Source: Cryptomeria japonica
Lineage: Eukaryota; Streptophyta; Pinopsida; Cupressales; Cupressaceae
Direction of reading: 5' to 3'
Assembly (NCBI RefSeq): GCF_030272615.1
Contig: NC_081406.1
Span: forward strand, 260,017,386 to 260,081,385
Length of the DNA: 64,000 bases
Shown here: in pieces, positions 11,212-24,070 of the stretch
Layout of the letters: each line of letters starts with the position of its first letter
Numbering within the stretch: position 1 is the stretch's first letter
Program-made: the position numbers and the translations under genes
Notes under the pieces: generated by a model
The model's database searches: none
What the model saw: only the letters and a program-made list of their open reading frames with translations
What the model was told of the DNA's origin: nothing

Positions 11212-13983
11212 TTAGTTTACCTCTTGAAGGGGCAGCACCCCTAATTCACCTCTCAAATAGGTAAATGTAGCCTTTGGTAGAGGCTTGGTGAATATGTCTG
11301 CTAACTGCTCCTTAGTGGAAACATGTTCCAATACCACCTCTTTGTTCTGAACCTTTTCCCTCAAGAAATGATACTTGAGTTCAAAGTGCTTGGTTCTAGA
11401 ATGTAAAACTAGATTCTTGGAAATGTTAATTACACTTGTATTGTCACAAAATATGCTTACCGGTTCAGATACAAGAACTTTGAAGCCATTCAATACATGC
11501 TTCATCCAAATAGTCTAGGTGCAGTTCATAAAAGCTGCAACATACTCCGCTTCTGTTGTAGACTGAGAGATACAACTCTACTTTTTACTCATCCATGAGA
11601 CTAGTCTACCACCAAGAAAGAATGCACCACCAGTTGTGCTCTTCTGGTCATCCACATTACCAACCCAGTCAGCATCTGTAAACACTTTCAGGTTAAAATC
11701 ATTATTGTATGGATACCATAATCCATAGTCAATAGTTCCCTTCAGATATCTAAGAATCCACTTGACTACTACCAGGTGAGATTCTCTTGGGCTTTTCTGA
11801 AACTGAGTGGTTATACCCATTGCATGTGCAATGTCCAGTCTGCTATGCACTACATAATGCAACTTACCAATCATTGATTGATATTCCTTCTCATTTACCA
11901 ATGCTGACTCATCTTCTTTTGATAGTTTACAACTGGTCACCATTGGTATACTAACCAGTTTACTATATTCCATGCCAAAGGTCTTCAACACCTCTTTGAC
12001 ATACTTGGACTAAGTAATAAAGATTCCATCTTTTATTTGTTGAATCTGCAGTCCAATAAAGAACTTAATCTCCCCTATGAGTGACATTTCAAACTCATTT
12101 TTTATCTCATCAGCAAATTCATGACTCATCTTGTCATCACCACCAAAGATTATGTCATCAACAAATACTTCACAGATCAGAATCTGATCTCCTTTTGATT
12201 TCAAGTAGATATTGCTATCTGCACTTGTTCTTTCAAATCCAATCTTCACAAGATGAGAGTGCAAGCATTCATACCATGCTCTTGGTGCCTACTTTAGTCC
12301 ATATAAGGCTTTATGTAGCCTGCACACCATGTCACTATCCTCGGATAGGGAAAACCCATCTGGTTGCTCTATATATACCTCCTCTTCAAGTATTCCATTT
12401 AGAAATGCAAATTTTACATCCATTTGGTATACCTTGAATCCTTTAAAATTTGCATATGCAAAAAGCATACAAACTCCTTCCAATCTTGCTACTGGAGCAA
12501 AGGTTTCTCCATAGTCTTCTCCTTGTTCTTGGGCATACCCTTTACATACTAGTATGGCTTTGTTCCTTACCACTGTGCCATCCTCATTTAGCTTATTTCT
12601 AAAAACCCATTTGGTTCCAATGACATTTTTATGCTCCGGTCTGGGTACTAAAGACCATGTACCATTCTTCTCTATCTGATCAAGTTCCTCTTCCATTGCC
12701 TTGATCCAGTCTTCATCTTTATGTGCCTCTTTGAATGATTTAGGCTCAAATTCAGAGATCATACATGAGTTTTCTCTGACCTTTCTTCTTGTAAGAATTC
12801 CTGCATCTTTGTCTCCTATGATCTACTTTGGATCATGATTGAGTTTGACATACCTAGGTATGTTCTTAACAGCTTCCTCTTGCTTTTCTTCTTCATCCTC
12901 ATCTTCATCAACATCAGCATCTGTCAGTGTAGGAGCATTGTTACTGGTGCTTGGCTTTTTTGTAACCGGTTCCCAGAAGGTAACTATCGGTTCATCTCCT
13001 ACTTGCTCACTGCCAGTTTCCTTAGATTTCTTAGAGGTTTCATCAACTCTAACATTGATGCTTTCAACAATTCTCTGAATCCTATTGTTGAAGCATTTCA
13101 GAGCTTTTCTCTTGGTGGAATATCCTAGGAATATTCCCTCATCACATTTTGCATCGAACTTGCTCTAATGTTCACTCCTCTTGATATAACATTTGCTACC
13201 AAATACTCTAAAGTAGCTTACCACTAGTGTCTTACCGGTCCAATACTCATAAGGATTCTTATCCTTTCTTTTCTTGATGAGTACCCAGTTCATTGTGTAG
13301 ACTGCAGTGCTCACTACTTCTCTCCAAAAGGTGTGAGCAACCTTTCCTTGGATCAACATAGTTCTAGCCGCTTCAACCACAGTCTAGTTGTTCCTCTCTG
13401 CTAACCCATTCTGCTGTGGAGTCCAGGGGGCAAACAGTTGCCTCTTGATGCCATTTTCTTCACAATATTTGTTGAATTCATCGGAAGTGAATTCCCCTCC
13501 TTGATCAGTTCTAAGGCATTTGTTTCTTCTACCACTTTCCTTTTCTACCAGTGCTCAGAAAGATTTGAACTTTCCAAAGGCTTCAGACTTGTCCTTCAAG
13601 AATGTGACCCACATCATTCTTGAGCAATCATCTGTAAGAATCATAAAATACCTATCTCCCTGCACACTCCTAGTTTTCATAGGACTGCACAAATCAGTAT
13701 GCACAAGATCAAGTATATTGTCTGCAGTGAAAGATTTACCTTTGAATGTTGAGGAAGACATTTTCCCCAGTTGACACTCTCTGCACAAAGGATTTTCTGG
13801 TTTTCTCAGCACCGTCAATCCTCTAACTGCCTTGATCTTACTGGCCTTCATAATGTTATCAAAGTTTGCATGGCAGAGTCTCCTATGCCATATCAAGCTA
13901 TCATCAAACTTATCCATAAGACATGTACTTATATTTGTATTCAGTTGAAATAAGTTACCTTTGGTTTGCATACCGGTGGCCAT
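11212..13983 (-). pseudogene. Copia pol: integrase, reverse transcriptase, RNase H (broken)
   Basis: In element order, 13983-13555 gives a GAG-pre-integrase segment (IWHRRLCHANF) and the start of the integrase core (LVHTDLCSPM, FMILTDDCSRM). 13380-13165 continues the integrase (NPYEYWTGK). 12762-12289 is reverse transcriptase (WKAMEEE-like [55 protein letters not shown]). 12264-12010 holds the catalytic box as FVDDIIFGG. 11991-11578 and 11505-11212 are the RT end and RNase H (FTDADWVGN, FCDNTSVINISKN, KEQLADIFTKPLP). The breaks include a stop at about 11514 in the RNase H MNCT.TIWMKHV stretch and several others between the listed pieces. In a working element this region would be one polyprotein. 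Confidence 0.93.
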
Positions 13984-14010
13984 CAGTTCACCATTCTTTC
14001 CTTTGATTTT

Positions 14011-15303
14011 TCACACTCCATTCTTGAATTCCAGAGTGAGTCCACTGTCATTTAGCTGGGCAACACTCAATAGATTGTGTCTGAGACCTTCCACCCAATA
14101 CACATTTTTAGCACTACTCTTCCCATTCAAAGAGATGGACCCTCTTCCTTTGACCATACAAGGTGCATCATTACCAAAATGAACCACACCACCATCATAC
14201 TCTTCCAGAGATATAAACTTGCTCTGGTCACTAGTCATATGGTGAGAACAACCACTGTCAATAATCCATTCATTGGAATTATCAAAGTGGGAGACAAGAG
14301 CCTTCTTGTTTGACACATCCTCCTTGATTGCAACAAACACAATATATTCATTTTCTTCATCTTCTGATTCCTCATCTGTGACACCTTCATCAACTGTTAC
14401 AAAACAGTTTCTTCGGTTTCCTCCTTTGAATTTCTTGAACCTTTTCAGTTTCTCCTTGTTGTCACCATTAGGATAGTTCATAGCAATGTGTCCTATCCTG
14501 TTACAAGAAAAGCATTTCAAAGGGAGCTTACCTCTTTATTTTATGGTTCCCTTAGGAAGTCTCTTGGCAAGAAGAGCTTCAAATTCCATTAGAATCTCCT
14601 CATCATCCATTTCTCTGCTTTGTCTTGGTTCACCGTTGATGCTTGCTTCTTTTCCTTTTCTGGATGGTGCAGTAGATGCTCTAAAAGCTTATTTAGTCTT
14701 TGGAATACTGCCATCAAAACAATTTAGCTCATAGGCTGTTAATTTTGCAATGATGGAGTCCAGGGATACCTTAGTCTTATCTATTGACCTCAACTCCTGA
14801 ATAGTAGCAACCCTTATTGCATAGACCAGTAATAAGGACCTCAAGACTTTACTAATAACAATAGAATCTTCCATTTTCCTTCCTGCACTCTTGATGTCTC
14901 CAACAATAGTCTTGATTCTTATTCTATATTGTTTAATGGTCTCACCTTCAACCATCCGCATGTCTTCAAACTTCCCTCTAAGGCTTTCTTCCTTTACTTG
15001 TTTTACATGCTCATCACCGCCATAGATATTCTCACGAGTATCCCATACTTCTTTGGGATTATCTTTATCCTAGACATCAATAAACTTAATGTCAGATAAG
15101 CTACTAATTAGGGCTTCCATGACTTGCCCATTCTCCTATATCTCTCTCTTTTGATCATCGGTGAGAGTACTGGTAGGAATAACATAAGCATTCTCGACAT
15201 AGCTCCAATGTTGAGCACCCATGCTTCTGATGTATATCTTCATTCTGTCCTTCCATATTTTGAAGTTGTCTCTATTGAACTTTGGACCTTCCCTCTTCAT
15301 CAT
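14011..15303 (-). pseudogene. Copia gag and protease (broken)
   Basis: Gag starts at a minus-strand ATG at 15301-15303 or 15298-15300 with KFNRDNFKIWKDRMK, typical of UBN2-type Copia Gag. It continues through 14961-14689 (GETIKQYRIRIK, SKVLRSLL). The zinc knuckle at about 14515-14475 reads CFSCNRIGHIAMNY, so the last cysteine of CX2CX4HX4C has become tyrosine. The aspartic protease motif is intact as IIDSGCSHHMTSD. At least two stops break gag before the knuckle. The leader between the primer-binding site and gag is only about 60 bp. Confidence 0.9.
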
Positions 15304-15360
15304 TACAAAAGGATATTTCGCTCAAGCGGTTAAGCTTAGAACATAGGGGACCTGGAGGGG

Positions 15361-15372
15361 GCTCTGATACCA
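15361..15372 (-). promoter_or_regulatory. Primer-binding site, initiator Met tRNA type
   Basis: Minus-strand TGGTATCAGAGC begins two bases after the end of the upstream LTR, the standard first-strand priming site of plant Copia elements. Confidence 0.9.
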
Positions 15373-15374
15373 AT

Positions 15375-16894
15375 TGATAACTCAAATGATGAATAGTGAG
15401 TACCAAACTGGTACTGTGAGGGTGGGGGGTGAATCAGTACAGGCAAAAAATTTTTTCCTGAACCGGTTTGACTGCAGCCTGTGAACTACTGGCAATCACT
15501 AACACTGGTCCGGACCAGATTACTACCGGTTAAATATGGTGCAATTGTGAAAGACATGAACGGGTCAATATTCTTAGCTTACCATACAACCTACTTCCAC
15601 ATTTCCACTTTTTCCTTATGCATAAACAAATAATCTATCATCAGAGATACAATGATTTACTACTAAACAGGAAATAACAAAACATCACATGAAAGATGCA
15701 TCACACATGACACACATATTTTTCACATGGAAACCCAACTGGGAAAAACCACGGTGGGGATGGATACCCACAAGTTGTTTTTGAACTCTTTAGAAGTTTG
15801 TTCTGTTAGGAGCCAAGTCCGGTTAGAGACTGTTACAACAGGTTCTATTAGGAACTGATCCTGTTAGGGATCACCCGGTTAAGGGATGGCTAGAATACCC
15901 GGTTAAGGGTTAAACCCTGTTAGAGGTTACCTTGCTGAAGGATTTTGTAAACTCAATGGCTTTGAGTCACCCTGTTAAAGGATTTACAACAAGCTGATTA
16001 AAGCTACCCTGTTAAGGGATTTTCCAACTATTGAAGTGGTTAGAGATCAACAGGTATCATAATGATCTAGTAATAGAACTCAATGCCAATGTAGATCTGC
16101 TTTAGTTTCTTCCTTCTGCACACACACTATGCAGGTATCAATCCTCTCAACTGGTCTGGCAAGAAACACATATTTCTGCACTTAGATACACACACAACAT
16201 TTGCTAACAACCTGAGCATGAAACACAACATTGACCTTATAGAAAATAGATAGGTCAATAGCAAAAACCCTAAACCCTAATCATTTAGGTTGAACACTTT
16301 AAGTGGCTCAATCCTGACCATTGAACACTTTGCATTTGAATACAACGGTCTTGAATAGATCTCAAGACAGTCTCCATCATTCATTCTTCACCGCTTCATG
16401 GAGGCGATAACCCATCACGCGTTCTCCACCGTTTGCAAAGATTTCACACATTCCCGAGGTAGATAGGATCAATCCCCTTCATGCAAGATCCTTCACGTGC
16501 ACAAGGCTGACGTGGCAACATGATGTGATCTCTATCATAATGCTAACTCATCGCATAATGTCATCGGTTGAGTCACACATGCTCAAGACACTCTAACTAG
16601 AAACCCCGAGGCTAAGACTTCCAACTGGTAGTATTACCATATTAAACCTTAATAGAAAACATTCCATATGTCAGTTCACATTTTATCATACCGGTTCACC
16701 TGAACAAGTATACTACTTCTCCTTTTGCACATATACCGGTTCACAACATTATACCAGTTCACTTTGCTAGTTGCTTAACCGGTAGTTGCCTAACCGGTTC
16801 ACTCTTCAGCATATTGTCGGTTCACTCTCCAACATATTGACATCAATGACAACATAATATTATCATGTCAACATACTTTGCACAAATGCCAACA
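15375..16894 (-). repeat. 5' LTR of the Copia element (right in window)
   Basis: 1520 bp, the upstream LTR in element orientation, starting TGTTGGCATTTG at 16894 and ending GAGTTATCA at 15375. It carries the block of about 54 bp missing from its partner. The segment near 15730-15770 reads on the minus strand 'CCACCGTGGTTTTTCCCAG', a motif also present in the solo LTR at 22496-23419. Confidence 0.92.
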
Positions 16895-19800
16895 AGGACA
16901 CCATTTGACCCCTTAGCACACCATATGACCCCTAATGACACAATATGGTGTCTTAAGGAGTCATATGGTGTCCTAAGGGGTCATAGAACACCATATGACC
17001 CCTTAGGACACCATACGATGCATAATAACACTATATGGTGTCCTAAGGCATCATAGGACACCATATGACCCCTTAGAGGACCATACAACCCATAACAACA
17101 TAATATGGTGTCTTATAGGGTCATAGAACACCATATGACCCCTTAGAACACCATATGACCCATAACGACACCATGTGGTGTCTTAAGGGATCATAGGACA
17201 CCATTTAACCCCTTAGCACACCATATGACCCCTAATGACACCATATGGTGTCCTAAGGAGTCATATGGTGTCCTAAGGGGTTATAGAACACCATATGACC
17301 CCTTAGGACACCATACGATGCATAATGACACTATATGGTGTCCTAAGGGGTCATAGGACACCATATGACCCCTTAGAGGACTATACAACCCATAACAACA
17401 TCATATGGTGTCTTAAAGGGTAATAGAACACCATACAACCCATAACAACACCATGTGGTGTCTTAAGTGGTCATAAGACACAATATTACCCCTTAGGACA
17501 TAATATGGCCCCTAACAACGTCATATAGTGTCCTAAGGGGTCATAGGACACCATATGACCCCTTAGGACACCATACGACCCCTTGCGACACCATACCACC
17601 CTTTATGACACCATATGGTTTCCTAAGGGGTCATATGGTATCCTAACGGGTCATATAACACCATATGACCCCTTAGAACACAAGAAGACCCATAACCACA
17701 CAATATGGTGTCCTAAGGGGTCATATGGTGTCCTAAGGGGTTATATGATGTCCTAGGAACCTTTAGAATAGAATATGACCCCTTAGCACACCATACAACC
17801 CCTAACGACACCATATGGTGTCCTAAGGGGTTGTAGGAGACCATATAACCCGTTAGGACATAATATGACCCCTAACAAGACCTAAGGGGTCATATCATGT
17901 CCTAAGGGGTCATAGGACACCATATGACCCCTAAGGAAACTATATGGTGTACTAAGGGGTCATATTTTGTGCTAAGGGGTCATAGGACACCATATGACCC
18001 CTTAGCACTTCATACAACTCCTAACGGCATGATATGGTGTCCTAAGGGGTCATATAACACCATATGACCGCTTAGGACACCATACAACACATAATGACAC
18101 CATATGGTGTCCTAAGGGGTCATATGGTGTCCTAAGGGGTCATAGGACACTATATGACTCCTTGGGAGACCATGCAACCCATAACAACATAATATGATGT
18201 CCTAGAGGGTCATAGAGCACCATATGACATGTTAGAACATCATACGACCCATAATGACACCATGTGGTGTCCTAAGGGGTCATAAGACACAATATGACCC
18301 CTTAGGACATAATATGACCCCTAACGATGTTATATAGTGTCCTAAGGGGTCATACAAAACCATATGACCCAATAGAACACCATATGACCCCTTAGAACAC
18401 CATACAACCCTTTACAACACCATATGGTGTCCTAAGGCGTTATATGGTATCCTAAGGGGTCATATAAAACTATATTGCCCCTTGGAACACCATATGACCC
18501 CTTAGAACACAAGAAAACCCATAATGACATGATATGGTGTCCTAAGGGGTCATATGGTATCATGAGACACCATATGACCCCTAACGATATCTAAGGGGTC
18601 ATATGGTGTCCTAAGAGGTTATATGATGTCCTAGGAATCTTTAGGACACAATATGACCCCTTAGCACACCATACAATCCCAAACGACACCATATGGTGTC
18701 CTAAGGGGTTGTAGGACACTATATGACCCGTTAGGACACAATATGACCCCTAACAACACCTAAGGGGTCATATTGTGTCCTAAGGGGTCATAGGACATCA
18801 TATGACCCCCTAACAACACAAAATGATGCCTAATGATACCTAAGGGGTCATATGGTGTTATAAAGGGTCATAGAACACCATATGACCCCTTAGAAAACCA
18901 TACCACACATAATGAAACTATATGGTGTCCTAAGGGGTCATAGGACACCATATGACCCCTTAGGAGACCATACAACCCATAACAACATAAAAATAGTGTC
19001 CTAAGGGGTCATAGAACACCATATGACCCCTTAGAACACCATACAACCCATAACGACACCATGTGGTGTCCTAAGGGGTCATAAGACACAATATGACCCC
19101 TAACGACATCATATAGTGTCCTAAGAGGTCATAGGACACCGTATGACCCTTTAGGACACATTATGACCCCTTAGGACATTAAATAAACCCTAATGACACC
19201 TAAGGGGTCATAGGACACCATACGACACATAACAACACTAAATGGTATCCTAAGGGGTCCTGAGGTGTCATAGGACACCATACGACCCATAACACCATAT
19301 AGTCTCCAAGCATATGGTGTCCTAAGGGGTCATACAGCACCATATGACCCATTAGGACACAATAAGACCCCCGATGACACCTAATGGGTCATATAGTGTC
19401 CTAAGGGTTCATAGGACACCATATGACCCCTTAGGACACCATACGACTCCTTGCGATACCATATGGTGTCCCAAGGTATCATATGGTATCCTAAGGGTTC
19501 ATATAATGTCCTAAGGGGTCATATGGTGTCCTAAGGGGTTATAGAACACCATATGACCCCTTAGGACACCATAAGACCCATAACGACACCATATGATGTT
19601 CTAAGGGGTCATATGGTGTCCTAAAGGGTCATGGGACACCATATGACATCTTAGGACATAGTATGAGCCCTAACAAAACCTAATGGATCATATGGTATCT
19701 AAGGGGTCATACGATGTCTTGTGACCACTTAGGACACAATATGACCCCTTAGCACACCATACAACCCCCAACAACACCATATGACCCGTTCGGACACAAT

Positions 19801-20025
19801 ATGACCCCTAACAATACCTAAGGGGTCATATGGTGTCCTAAGGGGTCATAGGATACGATATGACCCCTTAACACACCATACAACCCCTAATGGCACCATA
19901 TGGTGTCCTAAAGGCTCATAGAATGCCATATGACCCCTTAGGACACCATAAGACTTATAACAACATCATATGGTGTCCTAAAGGTTCATGAGACACCATA
20001 TGACCCTTTAGGACACCATATTCTC
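16895..20025. repeat. Orientation-switching satellite array, right block
   Basis: Same unit and alternation as 7291-9513, so the two blocks were one array of about 5.35 kb before the Copia insertion. The plus-strand form 'CATATGACCCCTTAGGACAC' and its inverse alternate throughout. Some segments, for example around 16895-17100 and 17210-17400, are near copies of each other, suggesting larger duplications of about 320 bp inside the array. Confidence 0.93.
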
Positions 20026-20660
20026 TCTCACATTATTTCTTTTCCTCAATTACCCTCGATCACTTCTCTCCTCCTATGGGTTTATAGATACTTCCCTCTC
20101 CCCCTCTACCCACCCCCTAATTACTCTCTATGTCTCTCTTCACCTCTGTCCCCATCTCTCTTCTCTCTTTGTTGATACTTTCCCTTCTCCCCCTCTCCTC
20201 CTACCCCCTAATAATCTCAAACTCTCCTTCTCATTCTCTCTTCACCCCAATAACCCTCTCCCTCTCTCTCTCTTCGCCTTACACCTAATTACCTATAGCT
20301 CTCTCTCACACACACTCTCTTCCCCCCAATTAATCTCTCCTTCTCACCTCTCTCCCCCTCTCCTTTTTTTGATACTTCCCTATGCCTCTCCTTGTCCCCT
20401 CTAAATTTTGTTGCTAGAGATGAGAAGGAAATGCAGAGAGACTAGTATAGATCTTAGGGAAGAGAGAGTGACATAGAGGAGAAAATTATGAAGAGGTAGA
20501 AATATAAGCACCTTGTAGAGCTTGAGAGATTTAATGAGGTATTCATTGATAGTTAGAGATATAGGTTTAGAGAGAGATGTATAAATATGGACAAAAGAGA
20601 TGGAGGAAGAAACAAATAGGTGGAGTGATAGGTTTAGGAGAGAGAGGTGGAGAAAGAAAC
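20026..20660. repeat. Polypyrimidine tract, then polypurine tract
   Basis: Plus-strand sequence is C/T-rich (CTCTCTCCCC) to about 20400, then switches to G/A-rich (GAGAGAGATG) to about 20660. It borders the satellite as the tract at 6490-7290 does on the other side. The minus-strand frame at 20401-20685 is a compositional artefact. Confidence 0.85.
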
Positions 20661-21938
20661 AAACATAGATAACATGGTTTATCAAAATTTATCGAACTCA
20701 ATAAATTTCATAAATTTTCTATTATAATTAATTACTTATTTAGTTTATTTTGAGATGATTGTTACAAAAATTCATGCAATAGGGAAATCATATGCAAAAG
20801 TCATGAGTTTTTTATGTTAAAAATGAAGGATGAATTTAAATGAATTATAATTATTTTTAAAACAAATAATTGGAAATATACCTATTCCATATCATAGAGA
20901 TCTTAATTACCTTTCCAAAGCCTATAAAAAATCAAAATTTTGATATAAAATGCAAAAGTTATGCCCAATTTACTAAAATATATTTTTTTATTTTTTCAAA
21001 AATCGGATATCCGATTTTAAAACATAAATTTTTCCCTCCATGTTTTGGTTCGGGTTTGCTTTGGGATTTGGCTTGGAAGTGACAAGCCTGGAAAGTCAAT
21101 TGAAAAAATGTGTTTTTCAGTATTCCTTGATTTTCTAGACTTTACACTGGTGGCTAATGACTTTTTTTATAGCCAAAATTGATAAAATGAAAAGGTTTTT
21201 TTAAGGATGTTCTCATCTTTCCAACAATATAAGGCTTGTCTTATTTCGACTTTAATAAATAATTATTATTTATTTTCTAATTGAATTTTGACAAAAGTCC
21301 TGATTGATAGACTGATTGAAAAATACTCATAACTTTCAAATCGCATTACATTTTTTGAATCTGAAACATGCTTCACATCCTATGCTTCGTCTACTATAGG
21401 GAAAAATTAAAAAAAATTAATTTCATAAGGTTTTGACCAAGTTAAGGTGGTCAGACGTAGGCATTTCTAAATTTCTGAAAAGCTATAGTAAAAAATTCAT
21501 AAATAATTATTTACTTTATAAAAAAATATGTGTCACATTCGGACATGAGTCTAATACTTATATTATAAATATTATAAAAAAAAATTATGATTTGATTGTG
21601 ATTAGGGTGGTCAGACATACACCTACTTCTTATCTTTCTCTTGAATTTTTCGTACCACTGCATTGAAATTTGAAATTTTCATCAAATAGGATTTTTTTTT
21701 TCAAAAAACAACTAGTAGCTTAGAAACTACATTCAATTTTCTATAGATTCTCTTCTTACATATTTTAAAAATAATGTTCATAACTTATTCAATTTTTCAT
21801 GTCAAGTTGCATAACTCTGATTTTTTGAAATTTCATTGCCACTTAAGGGCCTATTTTGGCACACCATGATCCTGCACATACCCAGACATGAGAAATTGAT
21901 TATTGAGGTTGGTATAATTCATAGTAGTGAAATTAGAA
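20661..21938. other. AT-rich non-coding DNA
   Basis: No gene recognised. 'GGTGGTCAGAC' occurs at about 21448 and 21606 within similar surroundings, hinting at a diverged internal duplication. The sequence may be an unrecognised repeat. Confidence 0.4.
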
Positions 21939-21978
21939 GACACACAGACACAAACACACACACACACACACACACACA
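21939..21978. repeat. (CA)n microsatellite
   Basis: A slightly interrupted CA run, pure over its second half. Confidence 0.95.
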
Positions 21979-22495
21979 TTGCATATGAACACATGCACAC
22001 CCATATATTACATATGAATTACTCATCATATTGACAAAGTTTTTGAATCTAAAGAAAAGTACATGAAGACAAAGATAATTAAAAATTTGGGTCAACATGG
22101 AAGAAGGCCTAAAATCCCCTAACGCTTTTCATCATCCTTGAATGTCAAAATCCAAGATATAAATAAAATAATGGTGAGACAAATAGAGGAAGTGTATGAT
22201 AGATATTATCCCATGTATCCAAGTACCTACAGAGTAACTTGGGTTCTTTAGGAAAGAACAAACATATAAAGACAAGTACAAGGGAACACATAACAACAAT
22301 CACACTCTAATATAAAAATAAGAGAAGCACCACTCTAGTAATCATCCCTGATTAGATCATCATACTCTAAATCTTGATCATAAGGGGAGGGATGATGAGC
22401 ATGAAGAGAACAATAGCTAAAGTAGAACTATGTATCTCACTAGAAACACGAGCCAAGTATGAGGTTGCCTCAACATTCTCATCAAATAACTCTTG

Positions 22496-23419
22496 TGTTG
22501 GCAATTGACACTCAATTGGTTGGTTTCAATATGATGTCGTTGATGGAAACATGGCAACTTGTTCTAGCTTCATGTTTTGGTGCAGTTGTGTACTGATAGG
22601 CACTTCACAGACACTTCATCAGCACCGACAAAATGGAAGGAACTCTCAGGTTACCGATAATGCAGGCCAACATGGTTTAGAATAAGGCTATCGATATTGG
22701 AGGACGACATCTTTTGGATCTAGCATCGGCAATTGATTTGGATATTTATGTATATATGTTATTGAGCGGACATGTATATTGATATTATAATTATCTTTGT
22801 AAGCCGACATAAGGCATGACAAATTGTAAAGGGTACATAGGTCAGTTGGTTAGATCATTTTGAAATATAGATGGAGATAAGAACATGATAATGTTATGTA
22901 ATGTGAAATATATGAGAGACATCATGTATGTGAGGATATTTATGTAAAGGGGTATTCCGATAAAGGGTTTAGGGTTTTAGACCAAAACAGACAGAGCTTA
23001 ACCGGAATTGTATTCAGGCATATATGATGTTGTCTTAGCAGTTCATTCATTTCTCCAGATTGTAGCCTGGATTTGTATGTAGTTAGTGAGGTTTCTTTTG
23101 TGATTGAGCAATGTGCTCTAGGCTGTAAGCCTTCCTGAAAGTGCAGGCCCCTATATTCTATAATATCTTTTCATATGGCCAGTGAATTGATATTGTGGGT
23201 CACAAATCCCACCGTGGTTTTTCCTCTTTGAGGTTTTCCATGTATAATTATGTGTGTTATGGTATTCATTTGCAAGATTGGCTTATTGGTTGCTTTACTT
23301 CTTTCAATTCTATATGTACCGGTATACCGATTGGTGTATGCATGTTTTAATAAGGTTAAAATTGATCTTTCTAGTAGAACACTGATTCATCCCCCTCTCA
23401 GTGTTCTTGGATTCCAACA
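22496..23419 (+). mobile_element. Solo Copia-type LTR with perfect target duplication
   Basis: 924 bp starting TGTTGGCAATTGACA and ending GATTCCAACA, flanked by TCTTG at 22491-22495 and TCTTG at 23420-23424. Near the 3' end 'CCCACCGTGGTTTTTCC' and 'CTGATTCATCCCCCTCTCAG' match motifs in the U5 part of the Copia LTRs at 9514-16894 read on the minus strand, so the family is related but distinct. No internal region is present. It interrupts older AT-rich or Ty3-relic sequence. Confidence 0.88.
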
Positions 23420-24070
23420 TCTTGTGACACAAGAGTCAATGATCATGTGAAGATAGTCGATAATGTTGGAATATCCTCTACATAGTCAAATATGCACCTC
23501 TCTAAAGAATAATCAAGTGACTCAACTAGAGGCTATGAAATAGGAGCCACATTGTCAACCTCTAGAAGTGGGGCAGTGAAAAATACTAGAGAAGGTGGAG
23601 CCTACTCAACAATAAGAACTGAAGCAAACAAATAGGTCATAAGAGCTAATTTCCTACAACAAAACTTACGAATAGGGCCCTTCTTAAACTTACACTTAGG
23701 CGATTAAGGTGATACCTTCACATCAATAGTAGTAGGTTTGAGGACACTTGGAAAGTTGTGATGAAGATGTGAATTAGAAACATGACAATTAGATGAGGTC
23801 ACCCTAGACACCACCTATGTATGAAGCATGTCTATGGGATATGAGAATGAGGGGAAATCAAGAAGAGAAGTGATAAGAGGTGGCTCTAAGGAAGGAGCAA
23901 TGAGAAATTGCACTCACTTTGAATGAGGCTCATTGATAACCTCCAAATTAGTTGGAAGAAAAATAAGAAGTAAAGACAAAAAGAGCAAAAGACAATGGTA
24001 AAGGAATGGAAAAATGGGTGGAAGTAGAAACTAAGGACTCATCCTCAATCTTCAAAGCAAATTCATGTTC

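Larger units (their letters stand above)
9514..16894 (-). mobile_element. Complete but mutated Ty1/Copia retrotransposon (7.4 kb)
   Basis: Two LTRs bracket a minus-strand gag-pol. The element reads TGTTGGCATTTGTG...GAGTTATCA on its own strand and is flanked by AGGAT (9509-9513) and AGGAC (16895-16899), a 5-bp target duplication with one mismatch. A primer-binding site TGGTATCAGAGC, complementary to initiator methionine tRNA, lies two bases inside the upstream LTR. Domain order gag, protease, integrase, reverse transcriptase, RNase H is the Copia order. Stops and frameshifts interrupt the single long frame expected of such elements. It is inserted in the satellite, which continues on both sides. 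Confidence 0.95.

Noticed and set aside
12081-14734. Plus-strand open frames of 60-118 residues across the Copia element
   Set aside because: They are antisense shadows of the minus-strand gag and pol, whose conserved motifs are clear.
22380-22490. Minus-strand coding next to the solo LTR
   Set aside because: Some open codons, but no match to the Gag-protease ORF that I could defend, so not annotated as part of the relic.
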